From Stanieria cyanosphaera PCC 7437 (GTDB taxonomy: Bacteria > Cyanobacteriota > Cyanobacteriia > Cyanobacteriales > Xenococcaceae), in contig NC_019748.1 in the NCBI RefSeq assembly GCF_000317575.1, positions 3,616,501 to 3,680,500 on the forward strand: DNA of 64,000 nucleotides, read 5' to 3'. The notes under the pieces are model-generated. The model saw only the letters and a list, made by a program, of their open reading frames with translations, was not told the DNA's origin and searched no databases. Both the position numbers and the translations under genes were made by a program. Shown one piece after another: positions 9,696-18,640 of the stretch. Within the stretch, counting starts at the first letter, position 1; each line of letters begins with the position of its first letter.

Positions 9696-10007
9696 CTAAA
9701 CTGTATAAGAGCTTTTCATTCTGCAATTAAATCTGGTAAACCTAAACTAACTGCTGTAACTTTTTTTGGTCAAATTAAATCTCATAATTTTCTATGCCTA
9801 ATACAGTTAAGCATATCAACAAAAAATTAGTAAATTCCCCTAGCTAAAAATCACTCTTATTTTTAATTCAGTAAGATTACTGATGCTAGGTGAAAACAAT
9901 TAAGTAACTATTATTTTGGGGAAAAGAGAAAAAAAAACAACGCGGTCGTTAACGAAGGGAGCGAAACTATCGCTATGCACCAAGGGCTAGCTTAGATCGC
10001 TTCTCAA
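9696..10007. other. intergenic spacer
   Basis: Nothing coding was seen. It contains AT-rich sequence, a poly-A run near 9930, and a GC-richer fragment (about 9940-9990, CGCGGTCGTTAACGAAGGGAGCG). This fragment resembles degenerate copies of the CGCTACGC/CTTCGG-type spacer repeats seen elsewhere in the window. Confidence 0.45.
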
Positions 10008-10754
10008 TTATGAGACTTTCCCAAAACGGCGATCGCGTTGTTGATAAGATAATAAAGCCTGTTTAAGTTCAGAAGGATTAAAATCTGGCCAAAAAGTCTC
10101 AGTTACGTAAATTTCTGTATAAGCCATCTGCCACAACAAGAAATTACTCAGACGCATTTCACCACTGGTACGGATTAATAAATCAGGATCGGGACTGCTA
10201 CAAGTATAGAGATATTGAGAAATTAAATTTTCATCGATTGCTTCTGGAGATAACTCTCCTAATTGAACTTTTTGCGCGATCGCTTTACAAGCTTTAACAA
10301 TTTCGAGACGACTACCATAATTAATCGCTACATTAAATTGAATCGTCTTGTTATTATTGGTTACTTCCATCGAATGGTACATCTCTTGCTGTAGAGATTC
10401 GGGAAGAGGAGACAAATCACCAATAAACTTAATACAAACTCCCTCTTCATCCATTTCAGTCAATTCTTTCCGCAACAGCCTTTCAAACAAAACCATCAGA
10501 AATTTGACTTCCGTGACTGGACGACCCCAATTTTCTGTCGAAAAAGCATAAGCGGTTAGGGTTTTAATGCCCCAATCTTTGCAAACCCGCAGTATTTCTT
10601 TAAGCGTATTCGCCCCTCGACGATGTCCTTCAATTCTTGGTAAACCCTTACTTTTTGCCCAACGCCCATTACCATCCATAATGACAGCAATATGTTGAGG
10701 TAATTTTTGTAAGTCGAGGTTAGTAGTCACATCAGATAATAATTGCACAGTCAT
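10008..10754 (-). CDS. uppS: isoprenyl transferase (undecaprenyl diphosphate synthase)
   Basis: This 248-residue cis-prenyltransferase condenses isopentenyl diphosphate units onto an allylic primer, making the C55 carrier lipid for peptidoglycan and glycan assembly. Family motifs are visible: [17 protein letters not shown] with catalytic Asp27, GHRRGA, the [11 protein letters not shown] segment, and [19 protein letters not shown] with the IPP-binding arginine and serine. Length and motifs are canonical. Confidence 0.95.
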   Translation of the reverse strand: MTVQLLSDVTTNLDLQKLPQHIAVIMDGNGRWAKSKGLPRIEGHRRGANTLKEILRVCKDWGIKTLTAYAFSTENWGRPVTEVKFLMVLFERLLRKELTEMDEEGVCIKFIGDLSPLPESLQQEMYHSMEVTNNNKTIQFNVAINYGSRLEIVKACKAIAQKVQLGELSPEAIDENLISQYLYTCSSPDPDLLIRTSGEMRLSNFLLWQMAYTEIYVTETFWPDFNPSELKQALLSYQQRDRRFGKVS

Positions 10755-10817
10755 GGGATTTGCAGTTCGTAGCCAGCTAGTGAGTAATATTTCTTATTTT
10801 TACTAAACAATTATTAA

Positions 10818-11798
10818 TTAATAGTCAATAGTAATATTCCCAGAATTTGGAGATAAAACAAAAAGTTTTTCCAAATATTCTGAAGATAGGTTATTACTCC
10901 AAGACCATACACGTTGGAAAACCCAAGCAAAAGTGTAAGCTAATTCCATTTTGTGTATCAAAGACCAAGATTGCCAGTGTAATACTTTCATCATGCGTTT
11001 TACAGTAATAGTTAGAGCCAAGAACGATCTTTGCTGATTACTTCTGCAAGAATACCGCTTATTTTGATTTGCAAGCCAATCTTCTAGCTTTTGAGATTCA
11101 AAATTAGAATATAGCCATTTACCAAAACCCCAAAATTTAGTCATGTGATTAATTTCATCTTGCAGTAATTCTTGTAACACCTGTTGTATAGTGCCTGTTG
11201 TACGTGCCATCATCCAGAGATAAAGACAAACTGCGCTATATTCGGTAGCAATGCGATGAAGTCCATGACGATATAAATCAGAGTAAGGGTTTTCTGACAG
11301 GTGATACTGTCTAGGAATAGGTATATCAAGGATAATTGCTTGATTGGTTAATTGTCGATATATTTTACTTAAAGCAGGAGTGTGTTGTCGTTCTTCTTTT
11401 TCCCATAAACCAAGTTCTAACATTGTCCCATTTTGAGCTACAACTCCACCGACAAATTTTGCCATTTCGGGATGAATTGATGCCAAATATTGTCTGCTAG
11501 TTTGAGTGTAACCACGAATAGGAGCTTCTGTATTTAAAGCACCTTGAACAATTGCCAAAAATACATTTAAATCAATGCCAATAATTTGTTCTTGATTAAT
11601 AGTTTGCCAATTGATAGTTTGCCAACTACGAGGTTGAGGATTAATAAATTGTTGAGGTAAATCTTCAAGATGACTTTGCAATTTTTCTAAGTTAAGATAT
11701 TGGTCAATTAAATAATTAATTCTATTTTTAGTCTGAAAAAAATTGGGACAAAAACATATTTCTCCTGCTAAATCTATGGGATTAATTAACTGATTCAT
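10818..11798 (-). CDS. di-iron ferritin-like protein, acyl-ACP-desaturase-like
   Basis: This 326-residue protein is not obviously named. The sequence shows a carboxylate di-iron pattern: E91, then E136-R-Q-H139, then E186, then E215-I-N-H218. That is the E...ExxH...E...ExxH arrangement of soluble di-iron helical-bundle enzymes. The surrounding words WEKEERQHTPAL, ENPYSDLY and DEINHMTKF resemble the equivalent blocks of plant-type acyl-ACP desaturases. I infer an O2-activating oxidase or desaturase-like protein. The substrate is unknown, and membership of that exact family needs a structure-based search. It lies 63 bp upstream of uppS on the same strand. Confidence 0.68.
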   Translation of the reverse strand: MNQLINPIDLAGEICFCPNFFQTKNRINYLIDQYLNLEKLQSHLEDLPQQFINPQPRSWQTINWQTINQEQIIGIDLNVFLAIVQGALNTEAPIRGYTQTSRQYLASIHPEMAKFVGGVVAQNGTMLELGLWEKEERQHTPALSKIYRQLTNQAIILDIPIPRQYHLSENPYSDLYRHGLHRIATEYSAVCLYLWMMARTTGTIQQVLQELLQDEINHMTKFWGFGKWLYSNFESQKLEDWLANQNKRYSCRSNQQRSFLALTITVKRMMKVLHWQSWSLIHKMELAYTFAWVFQRVWSWSNNLSSEYLEKLFVLSPNSGNITIDY

Positions 11799-12158
11799 AA
11801 TTCAGAAATTATTTATTACTACATTTTCTTTGGTTATTAATATGCAGTGTATAAATACTTTGAAATTATGTCAGTCGGTTGAAGTAGGTAATTTAAATTA
11901 AATAACTAGTCTGGAAAAGTAGGATTAGTCTGATTCAGTTATCAGTTATCAGTTACCAATAATAAAGTTAAGTAGAACACAGCTAATTAGTTTGTTCTTC
12001 TGACCTCTGCCCCCTGCCTTCTCAATCAAGTCTCTCATTACTTTTGAGAATTGGTATGACTATAAAATAAATCCCACGTCGGTAATTAAAACGTGGGACT
12101 TATCTATTCAACCTTCATTAAAACTTATCAACAAACTGCAAGTTTTAACCAAATTGAG
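11799..12158. other. intergenic spacer with repeat run and terminator
   Basis: The spacer holds a CAGTTATCAGTTATCAGTTACC run (about 11,936-11,962), a polypyrimidine tract (CTGACCTCTGCCCCCTGCC) and the terminator at 12,060-12,099. No gene was recognised. Confidence 0.5.
12060..12099 (-). terminator. intrinsic terminator after the rbp region
   Basis: A perfect 8-bp stem (TCCCACGT at 12,072-12,079 with ACGTGGGA at 12,091-12,098) has an 11-nt loop. On the minus strand it is followed by the T-rich TTATTTTATAG. It is about 60 nt past the stop of the small basic protein gene. Confidence 0.7.
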
Positions 12159-12347
12159 CTAATTATTGGAAGTAAAATTGAATGAAGAATCTTTTTCTTC
12201 GCTTGTTTCTGATGTTTCTGATTTCTTGTTACTATTGGAGAAACGTCTATCTCCAGAACGGAAACCAGAAGGTTTTTTGCGAAACTGTCGAGCATAAGCT
12301 TTATTACGAGAAGCTTTTTCTTTTTTCGCATTGCGGCGTTTAGCCAT
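12159..12347 (-). CDS. small basic protein, unknown function
   Basis: This 62-residue protein has a strongly basic N-terminal half (AKRRNAKKEKASRNKAYARQ) and a Ser/Asn/Glu-rich tail. A good ribosome-binding site (AAGAGGAAA) lies 7 nt upstream of the ATG. A longer overlapping frame from 12,331 has no such site and looks random, so this frame was chosen. The charge suggests nucleic-acid or ribosome association, but no family was recognised. It lies 103 bp downstream of the RRM gene on the same strand and probably shares its transcript. Confidence 0.68.
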   Translation of the reverse strand: MAKRRNAKKEKASRNKAYARQFRKKPSGFRSGDRRFSNSNKKSETSETSEEKDSSFNFTSNN

Positions 12348-12450
12348 TATGATTTCCTCTTAAATACAATAAAACGCCTCCGAAAATTGCTATTAGGATC
12401 GATCCGTTGAGCTTTCCAGAAGCGTTGATAAATTCAAAAAATAAAGAAGC

Positions 12451-12735
12451 TTAGAAACGGAAATTTCTGCGATTGCCTCCAGAATTTCTTTGTTCGCGAG
12501 GTCTAGCTTGATTAACTTTTAAGGAACGTCCCATCCATTCTGCACCATCTAAAGCAGAGATAGCGGAAGCCTCTTCCGCTTCTGTTCCCATTTCTACAAA
12601 AGCAAAACCACGCTTGCGACCTGTTTCACGGTCAGTGGGGAGATGAACTCGTTTAACTGTTCCATACTCAGTGAAGACCTCTTCTAGGTCTTGTTGGCTA
12701 ATCTCGTAATCAAGATTGCCTACGTAAATCGACAT
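12451..12735 (-). CDS. RRM-type RNA-binding protein
   Basis: This 94-residue protein consists of one RNA recognition motif with a short Arg/Gly/Asn-rich tail. RNP2 is IYVGNL (residues 3-8) and RNP1 is RGFAFVEM (about 42-49). It matches the cyanobacterial Rbp family, which is often cold-induced and binds RNA through the RRM. A GGAGACAA-type ribosome-binding site precedes the ATG. The unusually long GC-containing leader (about 12,736-12,840) is compatible with post-transcriptional control, though no specific element was recognised. Confidence 0.93.
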   Translation of the reverse strand: MSIYVGNLDYEISQQDLEEVFTEYGTVKRVHLPTDRETGRKRGFAFVEMGTEAEEASAISALDGAEWMGRSLKVNQARPREQRNSGGNRRNFRF

Positions 12736-12912
12736 TAGGTTGTCTCCTATTAAAAAACGCTGCGTTCAGAGAGCCAAGATTGCGGAGACCAGCTTATCAA
12801 TACCAAAAGAAAGTAACCTTATCAATACTGAATACCAACTCAATCGCCGTTCTTTATTCTCAATGCCTTATTGTAACATCATATTTTTCTGCTAAAGCAA
12901 CATTAATAAAAT

Positions 12913-13761
12913 TTAGTTGATCCATAAGTTGCCGACAAAAACTTGTTTGGCCGGGCCTGTCATATATACTCTTCCATCTGTTTCTGACCATTCTATTTGT
13001 AAACAACCTCCAGGTAATTCTACGGTACACTTTCGTTCTGATTGACCAGTTAAAACTCCTGCTACAACAGAAGCACAAGCACCTGTCCCACAAGCGAGAG
13101 TAATTCCTGCACCTCTTTCCCAGACACGCATTTTGAGATAGTCTGAGCGAACTACTTGGATAAATTCAGTATTCGTCCGCTGAGGAAAAGCTGGATGATG
13201 TTCAAATTGAGAACCAATCTGTTCTAAAGAAATGCGATCGCTATCGGTGACAAAAGTAATACAGTGAGGGTTGCCCATACTAACACAGGTAACCAACCAA
13301 GATTGACCAGCAACCTCTAGATTTTGATTAATGACCTTATCTTCAGGCGCACATAAAGTAGTAGGTATTTTGGCTGCTTCTAATTGAGGTTTTCCCATAT
13401 CAACCGTTACTAAACCGTTGCTTTGCAGTTGCGGGGTAATTACGCCAGCTAGGGTATGAATTCTGTAAGATTTATTAATTTGTTCAGTTTGCTCCAAATC
13501 AGCGATAAACTGAGCTAGACAGCGAATACCATTACCGCACATTTCTGGTTCTGAACCATCAGAGTTATAAATTCTCATGGTGTAATCAGTGTTATCTGTG
13601 CCAGGCAGAGCAAAAATAACTCCATCTGCACCAATCCCGAAATGGCGATCGCACATTTGCATTGCTTGTTCTGGGGTAACCATTGGTTCGCTAGAATGAC
13701 GATTATCAATCAAAATAAAATCGTTTCCTAAACCTTGATACTTACTAAATTTAATTTCCAT
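12913..13761 (-). CDS. dapF: diaminopimelate epimerase
   Basis: This 282-residue enzyme interconverts LL- and meso-diaminopimelate for lysine and peptidoglycan synthesis. Both catalytic cysteines are visible: C75 in EMCGNGIRC and C224 in [22 protein letters not shown] at the N-terminus is also typical. The divergent neighbour is the cyanobacterial hfq, a gene pair arrangement known in several cyanobacteria. Confidence 0.96.
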   Translation of the reverse strand: MEIKFSKYQGLGNDFILIDNRHSSEPMVTPEQAMQMCDRHFGIGADGVIFALPGTDNTDYTMRIYNSDGSEPEMCGNGIRCLAQFIADLEQTEQINKSYRIHTLAGVITPQLQSNGLVTVDMGKPQLEAAKIPTTLCAPEDKVINQNLEVAGQSWLVTCVSMGNPHCITFVTDSDRISLEQIGSQFEHHPAFPQRTNTEFIQVVRSDYLKMRVWERGAGITLACGTGACASVVAGVLTGQSERKCTVELPGGCLQIEWSETDGRVYMTGPAKQVFVGNLWIN

Positions 13762-13801
13762 TTCCCTTTTTAATCCGTGGTTGACTAATAATTTTTAGAT
13801 T

Positions 13802-14014
13802 ATGACTGAATTCGATACTGGTTTACCTCATGTCAAACAGATTCAGAAATATATTGTAGATAAACAAGAAGTAGAGTTTAAGCTAGCCACAGATGATTTG
13901 CTAGTTGGAAAAATTATTTGGCAAGATCCTGCTTGTATTTGTTTAGTAGATCATTACGATCAACCTACAATTATTTGGCGACACGCTTTAGTTTATTTGA
14001 AACCAAAAGCTTAG
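13802..14014 (+). CDS. hfq: cyanobacterial Hfq homologue
   Basis: This 70-residue Sm-fold protein has a FDTGLPHVKQIQKYI N-terminal helix, then the Sm1-like strands (VEFKLATDDLLVGKIIWQD) and an Sm2-like end (PTIIWRHALVYLKP) in place of the enterobacterial YKHA motif. Cyanobacterial Hfq binds RNA poorly and is linked to type IV pilus function (known from Synechocystis work). It lies divergently 40 bp from dapF, which supports the assignment. Confidence 0.9.
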   Translation: MTEFDTGLPHVKQIQKYIVDKQEVEFKLATDDLLVGKIIWQDPACICLVDHYDQPTIIWRHALVYLKPKA

Positions 14015-14073
14015 TAGGGAAAGTAAAAAGTCAGAAGGCAGGAGGCAGAAGGCAACAGTCAAAAAAAGTGGCT

Positions 14074-14571
14074 TTATCTATTTGAATAACTTGCTAATTG
14101 ATCGATAGCTGTTTGATTGAGTCGACAAAGTTTAATTGGTTCTAAAATTTTGGCACCAAGTTGTTGATAAAAAGCGATAGCTCTATGATTATTTTTATTC
14201 ACAGTCCACTCAAGTCTACCGTAGTTCTGTGCTTGAGCGATTTTTGCTAAATGATTGAGCAAAGCTGTACCTATTCCTTGACCGCGTTTAGGTAAAATAA
14301 CAAAAAGATCGTCAATCCAAATACTTGGTTGTGCGAGAAAACTTGAATAAGTGGCAAAAAAGAGGGCATAACCAACAACTTCCTCTTCAATTTCGGCTAA
14401 TAATACCCTTGCTAATGGAAAATTACCAAACAAAGTTTGTTTTAACTGCTCAGTAGTTGCGAAAAAACTATTAATACCGCCATCAAATTCAGCTTTCTGA
14501 GTAATTAGACTAAAGATTACATTTAAGTCTTCGACTCCAGCATCGCGAATTTTTACGCTCGATTTTGACAT
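14074..14571 (-). CDS. GNAT family N-acetyltransferase
   Basis: This 165-residue protein has the GNAT fold. Motif A, with the acetyl-CoA-binding segment PKRGQGIGTALLNHLAK, follows the WIDDLFV strand, and motif B contains NHRAIAFYQQLGAK. It transfers an acetyl group from acetyl-CoA to an amine. The substrate is not identifiable, though the overall pattern resembles diamine or small-amine acetyltransferases. It is divergent from a LysR regulator, with about 110 bp between starts. Confidence 0.88.
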   Translation of the reverse strand: MSKSSVKIRDAGVEDLNVIFSLITQKAEFDGGINSFFATTEQLKQTLFGNFPLARVLLAEIEEEVVGYALFFATYSSFLAQPSIWIDDLFVILPKRGQGIGTALLNHLAKIAQAQNYGRLEWTVNKNNHRAIAFYQQLGAKILEPIKLCRLNQTAIDQLASYSNR

Positions 14572-14684
14572 GACTTTATTCCTGCAAACTAGATATCAAT
14601 TACTTTATTAAAGATTGATTTAGATGTCCAATATATATTTAGTACCTAATTTATATTTAAAAGATATAAATAAACCTTAAATCA

Positions 14685-15599
14685 ATGGAACTTCGGCATT
14701 TACACTATTTCATCACCGTTGCAGAAGAACTACACTTTAGTCGAGCAGCTCAAAAGCTTCATATTGCTCAACCGCCTTTAAGTCAACAAATTCGTAATCT
14801 GGAAGCAGAATTAGGAATTAAATTATTTGAAAGAACCAAAAGAAAAGTAGAATTAACAGTTGCAGGAAAAGCCTTTTTAGTAGAAGCTCGTCAAGTATTT
14901 GCTCAGGTAGAAAAAGCTGTTCAAATAGCACAACAAGCAGATCGTGGCGAAATTGGTCGCTTGATGATTGGTTTTAATAGTTCAGCGACATATAGTGTTT
15001 TGCCAACAATTCTCCATCGTTTTCGGCAAGCACATCCTCAAATAGAACTTGTTTTGAAAGAATTAACCACTAGCCAACAATTAGAATATCTTAATCGTCA
15101 ACAAATCGATTTAGGTCTTTTATATTTACCTTTAAAAGAAGACAATCAATTATCTTATGTTCGAGTTTATCAAGAATCTTTAGTGGTGGCAATCTCAGCA
15201 ACTCATCCTTTGGCAGTTGAAACAAAAATATCCCTAAGTCAACTTAGTCAAGAGTCGTTGATCTTACCTCCCCATCATTTAGGAGAAGCTCTCTATAAAG
15301 AAATTAGCAAATTGTTAGAACAACATAATTTTGTTCCTCAAAGAGTGCAAGAAGCTATTCAATTACAAACAGCAATTAGTTTAGTCGTAGGAGGTATCGG
15401 TGTTGCCATCGTTCCCGCTTCGCTGCAAAATCTTCAAAGAGCCGGAGTAGTTTATAAAACCTTGCAAGAAACAACTCCTGAAATTGAAATAGGTGCAGTT
15501 TGGCGCAAACATGATTCATCGCCGATTTTAAACAGATTTTTGGATATTATCAAAACAAACAAGCATTTGATGGGGCGCAGAAACGCAGAGGACTTTTAA
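14685..15599 (+). CDS. LysR family transcriptional regulator
   Basis: This is a 304-residue LTTR. The winged helix-turn-helix lies at residues 1-60 (HFSRAAQKLHIAQPPLSQQI is the recognition region). A linker helix and a periplasmic-binding-like effector domain follow (about 90-295; GEIGRLMIGFNSSATYSVLP, GGIGVAIVPASLQ). The pattern is closer to the BenM/CatM/AlsR subgroup than to the carbon-regulating CmpR/RbcR type. The target may be the divergent GNAT gene, which is usual for LTTRs but not shown. The PLD-family gene starts 14 bp downstream and is probably co-transcribed. Confidence 0.92.
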   Translation: MELRHLHYFITVAEELHFSRAAQKLHIAQPPLSQQIRNLEAELGIKLFERTKRKVELTVAGKAFLVEARQVFAQVEKAVQIAQQADRGEIGRLMIGFNSSATYSVLPTILHRFRQAHPQIELVLKELTTSQQLEYLNRQQIDLGLLYLPLKEDNQLSYVRVYQESLVVAISATHPLAVETKISLSQLSQESLILPPHHLGEALYKEISKLLEQHNFVPQRVQEAIQLQTAISLVVGGIGVAIVPASLQNLQRAGVVYKTLQETTPEIEIGAVWRKHDSSPILNRFLDIIKTNKHLMGRRNAEDF

Positions 15600-15613
15600 A
15601 GGACGTATATATT

Positions 15614-16912
15614 ATGTTGACTGTAATTGAAATATTTTTTTGGTGGCTAACTGTTCTATTTCTCGTGGTTGGCGCGCTCCTCGCGGTCGGTTTTTATTTT
15701 AAAGGGGCCTGGCGCGATCGCGCTGAGTATCGAATCAAACACCCTCCTAGTCCGAACGTATCTCGTTTTCCTGATATCCTAGCCACTATTACCAACTCAA
15801 TCTTAACCACTGGAGTAGTAACGGGTTTTTGGGACAAACCGTCTGTGATTCAACAAGCTCGCTTGGAAGCAATTGGGAAGGCAAAGCATAGTATCGATTT
15901 TGAAACTTTTTTTATGACTCCCGGACAGCGTGCCAATGATTTTGCTACCGCGATCGCCGAACGAGCAACAGCAGGAGTTAAAATTAGACTGCTCGTAGAT
16001 AGTTACGGTACAAAAAAGCTCTCGAGACAATACTGGCAGCGTCTTCAAGCGATTGGTGTAGAAATAGTCTTTTTCAATCCTTTTACCTGGAAAGCCCCGC
16101 TCGACTATGCTGGACGGACTCACCGCAAGCTGTTAATAATTGACGGTAAGTTTGCTCTCATTGGTGGTGCAGGTATTTCCGATCTTTGGGATGGAACAGA
16201 AAAAAATGATGACACTAAACCTTGGCTAGATATCGAGATGCGTCTAGAAGGGAAAATTGTCTCGCTACTAGAAGGTATTTTTGTGCAGCACTGGACTTTT
16301 GGCGGTGGCGTAGTCGATCTTGAAAGATTTGTCTTTCCGTCTTTTTCAGTCGAGGATCAATTGATGATTATTACCCCTGGTGCAAACCCCAGTTATCGTT
16401 TTTCGCCGATTAAAGCCTTAAAACAGAATGGTATTATTTGTGCTAGAAAGCGTATTTGGCTTGCCAGTCCTTACTTTTTACCCGATCCTAATTCTTGCGA
16501 ACTGCTGGTAGCCTCAAAAAAAGACGGGTTGGATGTACGCATCTTAACGACAAGCGATCGCAGTGATAAAAAGCCAGTTTATTACGCTTCTTACGAACAT
16601 TATGGTTCTCTACTGGCTGGTGGCGTAGAAATTTATGAATATCAGCCCAGCATGATTCATGCCAAAATGCTGCTGATTGACGATCTTTGGGTAGTTACTG
16701 GAAGTGCTAATTTTGACCCGCGCAGCTTTTTCCACAATGAGGAACTCGATATCATGACAGCAGACCCCCAGTTAGTAGAAAACATTAAAAGTGTGTTTGA
16801 AAAAGGTTTTGCCCAAAGCGTACGCGTGAGCTTATCGGATTGGCAACAGCGGTCTTTATGGCGACACAGAATACTGGGAAATCTAGTTAACTTTGTCCAA
16901 TGGCAGCTATGA
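15614..16912 (+). CDS. phospholipase D-family protein, cardiolipin-synthase-like
   Basis: This 432-residue protein has an N-terminal membrane segment (residues about 3-27) and two HKD motifs: HRKLLIIDGKFALIGGAGISD near residue 173, and HAKMLLIDDLWVVTGSANFD near 353. This is the two-catalytic-half architecture of PLD phosphatidyltransferases. Cardiolipin synthase activity is the most likely role, joining two phosphatidylglycerols at the membrane. Other PLD reactions are possible. The GC content is locally higher than its neighbours, with several GCGATCGC-like sites. Confidence 0.85.
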   Translation: MLTVIEIFFWWLTVLFLVVGALLAVGFYFKGAWRDRAEYRIKHPPSPNVSRFPDILATITNSILTTGVVTGFWDKPSVIQQARLEAIGKAKHSIDFETFFMTPGQRANDFATAIAERATAGVKIRLLVDSYGTKKLSRQYWQRLQAIGVEIVFFNPFTWKAPLDYAGRTHRKLLIIDGKFALIGGAGISDLWDGTEKNDDTKPWLDIEMRLEGKIVSLLEGIFVQHWTFGGGVVDLERFVFPSFSVEDQLMIITPGANPSYRFSPIKALKQNGIICARKRIWLASPYFLPDPNSCELLVASKKDGLDVRILTTSDRSDKKPVYYASYEHYGSLLAGGVEIYEYQPSMIHAKMLLIDDLWVVTGSANFDPRSFFHNEELDIMTADPQLVENIKSVFEKGFAQSVRVSLSDWQQRSLWRHRILGNLVNFVQWQL

Positions 16913-17069
16913 AATAATCTTTATGTTAATGGTTGATTGTTGAGTTGAAAATATCCACTTAGAGATTGGTAATTCATAAAATAAAAGACCTCAACCACAA
17001 TGGGGTCAAAGTCATTAATTTAGGTCTAGAGTTAAACTTTAAAGACCTGGTTAGTAAAAATTCAGAAAT

Positions 17070-17092
17070 TGAAAGGGGCATTTGTTGCCCCA
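17070..17092 (-). terminator. stem-loop after the curlin-like gene
   Basis: A 6-bp stem GGGGCA/TGCCCC (17,075-17,080 with 17,086-17,091) has a 5-nt loop. On the minus strand it is followed by TTTCAATTT. It lies 35 bp past the stop of the minus-strand gene and fits a weak intrinsic terminator. Confidence 0.5.
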
Positions 17093-17125
17093 ATGTTCGA
17101 CGTGAAGGAAAATGTTATTGATTGA

Positions 17126-17455
17126 TTAGTAAGGAAGATAATCAAAATCAGATTGTAATTGATCAGCACTGTTGTAAACACCTTGGTTAGTCACATTACC
17201 GATACCTGAAGTAGCACTTTGGTTTTGTCCAGCTTGTACTGATTGTTGAATTTGAGGATCGATACTGTAACCATCTAAACCTAATTGAGTTTGAGTTAAA
17301 TCGTTAGAAACAGCTTGATTAGTAACATTCCCAATGCCATGAGTGACAGCAGCATTAGAACCAGCTTGAACATTACTTTGTGCTTGCCCGGCGAATGCAG
17401 CTATGGGAGAAAGAGTTAAAGCGAGAGTGGAGATGATTAGTGCAGCTTTTTTCAT
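17126..17455 (-). CDS. small secreted protein with two curlin-like repeats
   Basis: This 109-residue protein has a Sec signal peptide (KKAALIISTLALTLSP...AFA, cleavage about residue 22). The mature part holds two similar units, each QAG-x-N-x-(S)A, then GIGNVTNQ-x-V-x-N, at about residues 30-50 and 76-94. The Q-x-G-x-N-x-A spacing resembles curlin (CsgA/CsgB) repeats, whose stacking forms amyloid. The resemblance is short, so function is inference. No accessory csg genes are nearby. The tail is acidic and aromatic (DFDYLPY). Confidence 0.72.
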   Translation of the reverse strand: MKKAALIISTLALTLSPIAAFAGQAQSNVQAGSNAAVTHGIGNVTNQAVSNDLTQTQLGLDGYSIDPQIQQSVQAGQNQSATSGIGNVTNQGVYNSADQLQSDFDYLPY

Positions 17456-17809
17456 TGTTCTAGACCTCTAAAGTAATTTTGTTTGTTTTTTGTTGTTGTT
17501 TGTCTTCACTCTCTAGTTACGTCGATACTAATTTTTTTATGCAGGTTTAAATTATGAGGTGGCAAAAATTTCTGAACTAGGTCTAAGTACAGGACAAAAA
17601 CTGAAGAGTTTGACGAAAACCAAGTTTATACTGTTCTAAATTCCAGAGAATATGACGCAAATAATCGAAGCCATAACGAAAACACTTTAGAACGATGCTA
17701 ATGTAATTTTTTATTAATAAAAAATAAGTGATTTTACTCATGAGTAGATTCACCTAAGTAGTTAATATAAAAGCAATTTTTGAAAAAACTTAATATTTTC
17801 CAGGAAGCA
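17456..17809. other. intergenic spacer
   Basis: This spacer lies between two divergent genes. No coding frame, tRNA or terminator was recognised. It should contain promoters for both neighbours, and an AT-rich block at about 17,700-17,780 precedes the receiver-like gene. Confidence 0.45.
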
Positions 17810-18409
17810 ATGTCTTTAATAACCAATCAAAGAGAGAAACGCATCCTTGTGGTTGATGAGTGTAAAGAAAATTTATTGCTGATGCAATTTATTTTGGAGA
17901 GTCAAGGATATAAAGTAATTTTAGCTCAAAATGGCAAAGCTGCTCTTGCTGAGATAGTAAAAACCAAACTAGATTTGGTGATTTTGAATATGGCTATCCC
18001 AAATTGGCAACTAGAGCGGTCTTTCGAGGTTAATAATTTTGGCATTACTTGTTATTTACGAACTACTCCAGAATTTTTTCATCTACCGATTGTCTGGCTA
18101 ACGGAGGATCGAAGTCTTCGGTTTCATCCAACCTTAGAAATTAATGCGCTAATTTACAAACCTTTTGAGATTGATGAATTACTTTCTAAGATAGCATTAT
18201 TACTGGGAGTTAAAGACAATCAGCAACCTAAAACTTTCATGAAAAATACTTTATCTATTGATGTAGAAGAACAAGATCCACTTCGTCAACAACAAGCAGA
18301 GTTAGAAGAAACATTATCAAAACATCATTTCCAAGTTTTTTGGGATAAATTAATTTCTGAAGGATATGAGATTGTAATTAATACTACTTCGTTTTTAGCC
18401 GTTAGTTGA
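17810..18409 (+). CDS. degenerate response-regulator receiver protein
   Basis: This 199-residue protein has one receiver-like domain (residues 10-130) and a ~65-residue tail without a recognised output domain. The fold marks are there: RILVVDE with D16/E17, T98 in VWLTED and K117 in IYKPFE. The expected phospho-acceptor aspartate is replaced by asparagine (N60 in LVILNMAIP). It is therefore probably not phosphorylated in the usual way and may act as a protein-interaction module. I prefer ATG 17,810 with CAGGAAG upstream over an in-frame TTG at 17,780. Confidence 0.8.
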   Translation: MSLITNQREKRILVVDECKENLLLMQFILESQGYKVILAQNGKAALAEIVKTKLDLVILNMAIPNWQLERSFEVNNFGITCYLRTTPEFFHLPIVWLTEDRSLRFHPTLEINALIYKPFEIDELLSKIALLLGVKDNQQPKTFMKNTLSIDVEEQDPLRQQQAELEETLSKHHFQVFWDKLISEGYEIVINTTSFLAVS

Positions 18410-18499
18410 ATTCAACAGCCAAACCAAACAAGACATTATAGTTTAATAAAATTTTTTGAGTGAACTTACGGATGACAAACAGGTCGTGGATTTTTAAAG

Positions 18500-18640
18500 T
18501 AAGTACAAACAAAAGAGGTATTATTTGTTCATAACACCTCTTCCCGATATCAATAGAACTGTGAACCCTAATTTCATGCCTAATTGCATGACTATCACTC
18601 GCGCGTTGCTGGCATCAATGCGCGCTTTGTCTTTTTATAT
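18500..18640 (+). ncRNA. candidate structured small RNA or 3' UTR
   Basis: Three hairpins follow one another. The first is AAGAGGT...ACCTCTT (18,513-18,542), extended by a TTAT/ATAA inner stem. The second is CATGC/GCATG (18,575-18,590). The third is a GC-rich GCGCG/CGCGC stem (18,601-18,625), followed directly by TTTGTCTTTTT, as in an intrinsic terminator. This could be a separate small RNA or the folded 3' end of the receiver-like transcript. I could not match it to a named cyanobacterial RNA such as 6S or Yfr. Confidence 0.35.
18600..18637 (+). terminator. intrinsic terminator
   Basis: A GC-rich stem (GCGCGTTG with CAA-TG-CGCGC, a small bulge on the right arm) is followed by a T-rich run at 18,626-18,636. 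It terminates either the receiver-like gene 190 bp upstream or a local small RNA. Confidence 0.6.

Noticed and set aside
12128-12331. Alternative 67-codon frame overlapping the small basic protein gene
   Set aside because: It lacks the good ribosome-binding site of the overlapping 62-codon frame and its translation looks random.
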